Below are positions 15,247 to 18,049 of a stretch of DNA of 18,049 bases, in pieces (position 1 is the stretch's first letter; every line of letters starts with the position of its first letter). The position numbers were made by a program, and so were the translations under genes. The notes below the pieces were generated by a model that ran no database searches, had not been told where the DNA came from, and saw only the letters and a list, made by a program, of their open reading frames with translations. The stretch is from an uncultured Victivallales bacterium (GTDB lineage Bacteria > Verrucomicrobiota > Lentisphaeria > Oligosphaerales > JAFGRS01). The stretch is from the NCBI GenBank assembly GCA_903834675.1, contig CAILKC010000228.1, forward strand, positions 1-18,049, written 5' to 3'.

Positions 15247-15313
15247 CCGCACGACTGAAAGCAAGAACCGGAGGTGATGCCTGATCTGATCCGACAATGA
15301 TGTGTACAACGTC

Positions 15314-15332
15314 CGGCGGCGCCTTGCCGCCG
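15314..15332 (+). other. Small GC-rich hairpin (CGGCGGC/GCCGCCG)
   Basis: A perfect 7-bp stem with loop GCCTT. No U-rich tail follows, so it is not a convincing intrinsic terminator for hepT, though it may slow polymerase. Confidence 0.35.
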
Positions 15333-15363
15333 AACTTCATCTGTTGCGTTCATTCGCAGTTGT

Positions 15364-15487
15364 TGTCTCCTCTGAAAACTACGACCTTTCGAGAGACAGA
15401 GACAGCACTGCGAGGGGCGCGCCCACCTGGGCGCGGCTCCTCGCACGTGCTTCTGTCTCGGGGTGTCGTAGCCCTTCAGGGGAGGCG
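15364..15487 (+). ncRNA. Long, almost fully paired hairpin; candidate structured RNA or palindromic element
   Basis: The 124 bases fold onto themselves around an ACCT loop at 15425-15428. From the outside: 15364-15376 with 15475-15487 (13 pairs, three G-U); 15379-15385 with 15465-15471 (CTACGAC/GTCGTAG); 15393-15401 with 15451-15459; 15405-15408 with 15447-15450; 15409-15417 with 15437-15445; and 15418-15424 with 15429-15435. By hand count about 49 pairs form, interrupted only by small bulges and one internal loop. It lies in a gene-free stretch between the hepT toxin and the methyltransferase gene. It does not match 4.5S RNA, 6S RNA or a tRNA by eye, and no reverse transcriptase is nearby to suggest a retron. 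It may be an RNA, a transcriptional barrier or a mobile palindrome. Strand is assigned only because the terminator-like hairpin that follows works on +. Confidence 0.55.
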
Positions 15488-15515
15488 CGAGCTTGGAGTT
15501 CGCGCCCTCTCTTTT
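15484..15515 (+). terminator. Intrinsic-terminator-like hairpin
   Basis: GGCGCGA (15484-15490) pairs with TCGCGCC (15500-15506) across a 9-base loop and is followed by CTCTCTTTT. The 5' arm shares four bases with the 3' arm of the long hairpin, so the two structures compete at their border. That arrangement would suit termination of the hepT transcript or of a hairpin RNA, or a switch between alternative folds. Confidence 0.45.
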
Positions 15516-15601
15516 GGGGCGATCCCCCGGCGCAAGCACACCCGCTTACGCCTCTCTCCCCAGACCAGCAGGTCGCGCGGACTCCGCAGACGGGGAGTCC
15601 G
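15516..15601 (+). other. Run of further stem-loops in the leader of the methyltransferase gene
   Basis: GGGG-CGAT-CCCC lies at 15516-15527. GGCGcAAGC pairs with GCTTaCGCC at 15529-15552 (one mismatch). CGGACTCC-GCAGACGG-GGAGTCCG at 15578-15601 is an 8-bp perfect stem followed by TTCTT. Together with the long hairpin they make nearly 240 consecutive structured bases ending 61 bases before the methyltransferase ATG. Confidence 0.4.
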
Positions 15602-15662
15602 TTCTTGGCCCTTCTCGAAGACATCGCCTATATCGGCAGAGCCGCGGCAAGGGGAGACGCCC

Positions 15663-18049
15663 ATGCAGCGGCTTAGCGAAGCAGAGAAGCTTGACCTGCT
15701 CCGCCGGATCCAGGCGGGGGAGCCGCTGCCGGAGCCTTGGCGCGAGCGGCTGTTCCCGGCCAGTGGCCGTACCGCCGAGATCGGCAAGGAGTACCAGCTG
15801 GTCTACGAGGGCAAGGCGCGGCGCGAGGAGGTTCTGGCCAATACCCCGGCGGCGCCGTGGCAGCTCGTTCGGCGGTTCTGCACTGAGCAGGCCCACGCAG
15901 ATGGCTGGCGCAACCTGCTGGTATGGGGCGACAATCTGCTGGCGCTGCGCGGACTGCTCGCCGACCAGCAGGGGCCGGACCGGTACGGCACCAAGGGCAG
16001 GATCAAGCTCATCTACATCGATCCGCCCTTCGCCACGCGGCAGGACTTCATGAAGGACCGCGAGAAGGCCTACCGCGACAAGGTTCTCGGCGCCCAGTTC
16101 ATTGAGTTCCTCCGCAAACGCCTCATCCTCCTGCACGAACTTCTCGCCGATGACGGCTCCATCTACGTCCATCTGGACACCAAGAAGAGCCATTACATGA
16201 AGGCCGTCTTGGATGAGGTCCTGGGGGAGGAGAACTTCCAGAATGAGATCATCTGGGAACGGACCAACGCCCACAACATGCCGACCAAGACGTTCGTCCG
16301 TTCCCAAGACACCATCTTCTTCTACACCAAGTCCGAGACGTTCACTTTCAACAAGCAGTACCAACCCTATGGAGAGACGCAACTTGGGCGTTTCCGACGG
16401 GACGAGGATGGTCGGTTGTACACAGGACGGGACCTAACGTTCTCGACCGTGAACAAGGCCCGGCAATTCGAGTGGCGCGGTGCGACGCCTCCGCCTAACC
16501 GCTCCTGGGGACTGAATCGCGAAGGGCTGGAGGCGCTCTGGGACAAGGGACTCATCCTTAGGAGGAGGGACGGGGCACCCCGACTAGACGGATTGAAGGC
16601 CTACTTGGAGGATCTGAAGGGCAAACCCCTAACCACCATCTGGAACGACATCGGGCGCGTTGGGAACACAGCAGGTGAACGCACCGACTACCCGACCCAG
16701 AAGCCGGAGGACCTTCTCGCCCGCATCATCCGCGCTTCCTCCAACCCCGGCGACATCGTCTTGGATTGCTTTGCCGGGAGCGGGACCACGGCGGCGGTGG
16801 CGGAAAAGCTCGGTCGGCGCTGGATTGCCATGGACTGCGGCAAGCTCGCCATCTACACCATCCAGAAGCGGCTCTTCTCGCTGACCACAACCGTCGGTGC
16901 CGGCAAGAAGGACGAACGCGCCGAGCCGGAGCGCATCGAGGACTGGTCAGCGCACCTGAAGAGCGCGCCGGGCGTGCTCCTGATCACGGAGAAGGCCCGC
17001 AAGGGCGAGTGTGAGGTCACGCTGGAGCTGCTGCACGACCTGGCAGCGCTGGTGACCAAGCACGGCCTGTTGAAGGCGGACTCCGCGCTCGCGCTCGCCT
17101 GTCCAGAGGAGAAGTTGCGGATTCCGCAGGACAGTCTCGAAGACACTGAGGACGGCCCCGGCGCCAAGCGGCTGGTGGTGAACGGTGTCGAGTTCCGCAT
17201 CTCGTTCGTGGCGCCGCGCGAGAGGCCGGAGAAGGACCAAGAGCTCCTGGCCAAGGAATTTGCGCTGTACCGGGCCGGGGTCTACGACATGGCGGCGATC
17301 CGCGAGATGCCCTGGGCCGAGTACCGGCCGTTTGTGCTCAAACTCTTCGGGGTGCGCGAAGAGGTGTACCAGCGTTACGGCTTCACGCTCGATGGCTACC
17401 TGAACACGCACTCAGTCCACCTCTGGAACTACCCCGACAACAAGAAGTTGACGCTGGACTACGCATACGTCGATGAACTCCACCGACTGCTGCGCGGCAA
17501 GCCGGGCGAACGCTTCTACAGCATCGCGCCGGTGGTGGCCATGGACTTCGCCGAAGATGAAGTCGTGCGCGAGCAGACGACCTACGTCTTCCTCAAGGTG
17601 CCGCTCTCGGTGCTGCTGCGGCTGCTAGAGCGCAAGGCCCCGGCGGCGCTGAAACAGCCGACGCGCGAGGAGGACGTCAACGAGGTCATCGACGCGGTGG
17701 GCTTCGACTTCATCTCGCAGCCCCAGGTGAAGGTGGTGGCCAAGCACGACCGGCGCGAGGACGAGCTGTTCGCCGACTGGGTGATCGAGATCGAGGAGTT
17801 CCGCGCCCAGACCCTGGCCACAGATCCTGAGGACTTCGCCAATTTCGAGACGTTCTCGATGGCCATGGTGGATCTCGACTACGACGGGGACGTGTTCCGG
17901 CTGGGTCGCGTCTTCTGGGCCGAGGACCTGCTCCAGGAGGCTGGCGGGCTGGAGCACGCCGAACGCCTCACTCTGCGGATACCGGAGCGCGAGTTCACCG
18001 CCGACCGTCTGATGGTGATCCTCTGTGACCGCTACGGCAACGAGAAGAC
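15663..18049 (+). CDS. mod: Type III-like DNA adenine methyltransferase (Mod, beta class), 3' truncated by window
   Basis: The frame is open from ATG 15663 to the window end (795 codons visible, no stop). GGGGAGA lies five bases before the ATG. The catalytic motif IV is YIDPPF (DPPF at 120-123). The SAM-binding motif LDCFAGSGTT (D368 to T376) follows about 245 residues later. That order (DPPY/F first, FxGxG second, target-recognition region between) defines beta-class N6-adenine or N4-cytosine methyltransferases, including type III Mod. A beginning like RLSEAEKLDLLRRIQAGEPLP and a C-terminal extension of more than 400 residues match the large methyltransferases found with a DEAD/DEAH helicase-nuclease (Res). 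That partner would lie beyond the window. The same frame is open upstream to an ATG at 15297, but this region is the hairpin leader and is not expected to be coding. Confidence 0.9.
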   Translation, partial: MQRLSEAEKLDLLRRIQAGEPLPEPWRERLFPASGRTAEIGKEYQLVYEGKARREEVLANTPAAPWQLVRRFCTEQAHADGWRNLLVWGDNLLALRGLLADQQGPDRYGTKGRIKLIYIDPPFATRQDFMKDREKAYRDKVLGAQFIEFLRKRLILLHELLADDGSIYVHLDTKKSHYMKAVLDEVLGEENFQNEIIWERTNAHNMPTKTFVRSQDTIFFYTKSETFTFNKQYQPYGETQLGRFRRDEDGRLYTGRDLTFSTVNKARQFEWRGATPPPNRSWGLNREGLEALWDKGLILRRRDGAPRLDGLKAYLEDLKGKPLTTIWNDIGRVGNTAGERTDYPTQKPEDLLARIIRASSNPGDIVLDCFAGSGTTAAVAEKLGRRWIAMDCGKLAIYTIQKRLFSLTTTVGAGKKDERAEPERIEDWSAHLKSAPGVLLITEKARKGECEVTLELLHDLAALVTKHGLLKADSALALACPEEKLRIPQDSLEDTEDGPGAKRLVVNGVEFRISFVAPRERPEKDQELLAKEFALYRAGVYDMAAIREMPWAEYRPFVLKLFGVREEVYQRYGFTLDGYLNTHSVHLWNYPDNKKLTLDYAYVDELHRLLRGKPGERFYSIAPVVAMDFAEDEVVREQTTYVFLKVPLSVLLRLLERKAPAALKQPTREEDVNEVIDAVGFDFISQPQVKVVAKHDRREDELFADWVIEIEEFRAQTLATDPEDFANFETFSMAMVDLDYDGDVFRLGRVFWAEDLLQEAGGLEHAERLTLRIPEREFTADRLMVILCDRYGNEK

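Noticed and set aside
15270..15300. Seven-codon leader peptide (ATG 15277) behind GGAGGTG
   Set aside because: The Shine-Dalgarno-like motif touches the ATG with no spacing, and the peptide shows no regulatory codon pattern.
15364..15487. Retron msr-msd, 6S RNA or SRP RNA
   Set aside because: There is no reverse transcriptase nearby, no large central bubble as in 6S, and no conserved SRP apical motif.
15297..15662. In-frame 122-codon upstream extension of the methyltransferase gene to an ATG at 15297
   Set aside because: It runs through the long hairpin and gives Arg/Ser/Pro-rich low-quality protein. The ATG at 15663 has a good ribosome binding site and the family-like N-terminus.
1..18049. 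CRISPR array, tRNA or rRNA genes
   Set aside because: No regularly spaced direct repeats of suitable length and no tRNA or rRNA signatures were seen on reading; this was by eye only.

Overview
The window is GC-rich bacterial chromosome. Its style resembles environmental lineages of the Planctomycetota / Lentisphaerota / Armatimonadota type. The pointers are a prepilin-type N-terminus followed by an H-X9-DG ending, a substrate-binding protein fused to a sugar permease, a four-helix-bundle (23S rRNA IVP-like) gene remnant, a palindrome-rich interspersed element, and 9-bp CTGGAC-type tandem repeats. I cannot assign a phylum from the sequence alone.

Layout. (1) 1-580: 3' part of a pseudopilin-like gene on +. 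(2) 581-1056: mostly non-coding, with one weak minus-strand ORF and a plausible promoter for the next gene. (3) 1057-2286 (+): an AAA_14/DUF4143 ATPase. (4) 2361-12926, all minus strand: a carbohydrate-utilisation block. In transcription order it holds a class I methyltransferase and an M20 amidohydrolase (joined by an ATGA overlap), an alpha/beta-hydrolase esterase, a large GH20-like glycosidase, an ABC sugar importer made of a binding-protein/permease fusion plus a second permease carrying a ~300-residue insert, and a secreted alpha/beta hydrolase. No ABC ATPase is encoded here, so it must come from elsewhere. (5) 13041-13512: a four-helix-bundle gene remnant on minus, split by a ~261-bp MITE-like element with 12-13-bp terminal inverted repeats and a 9-10-bp target duplication. 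Removing the element and one repeat copy restores the reading frame exactly. (6) 13571-15212 (+): an FGE/SUMF1-fold lipoprotein followed after 12 nt by an MntA/HepT (MNT-HEPN) toxin-antitoxin pair. (7) 15213-15662: a non-coding region dominated by an almost fully paired ~124-nt hairpin, then a terminator-like hairpin and further stem-loops. (8) 15663-end (+): a type III-like (beta-class) adenine DNA methyltransferase that runs off the window.

The middle block looks like capture, deacylation and import of a decorated glycan or amino sugar. The right end looks like the edge of a defence island (toxin-antitoxin plus DNA methyltransferase) with an unexplained structured element between them. The two strongest observations are the base-level reconstruction of the MITE insertion at 13098-13378 and the long nested hairpin at 15364-15487.
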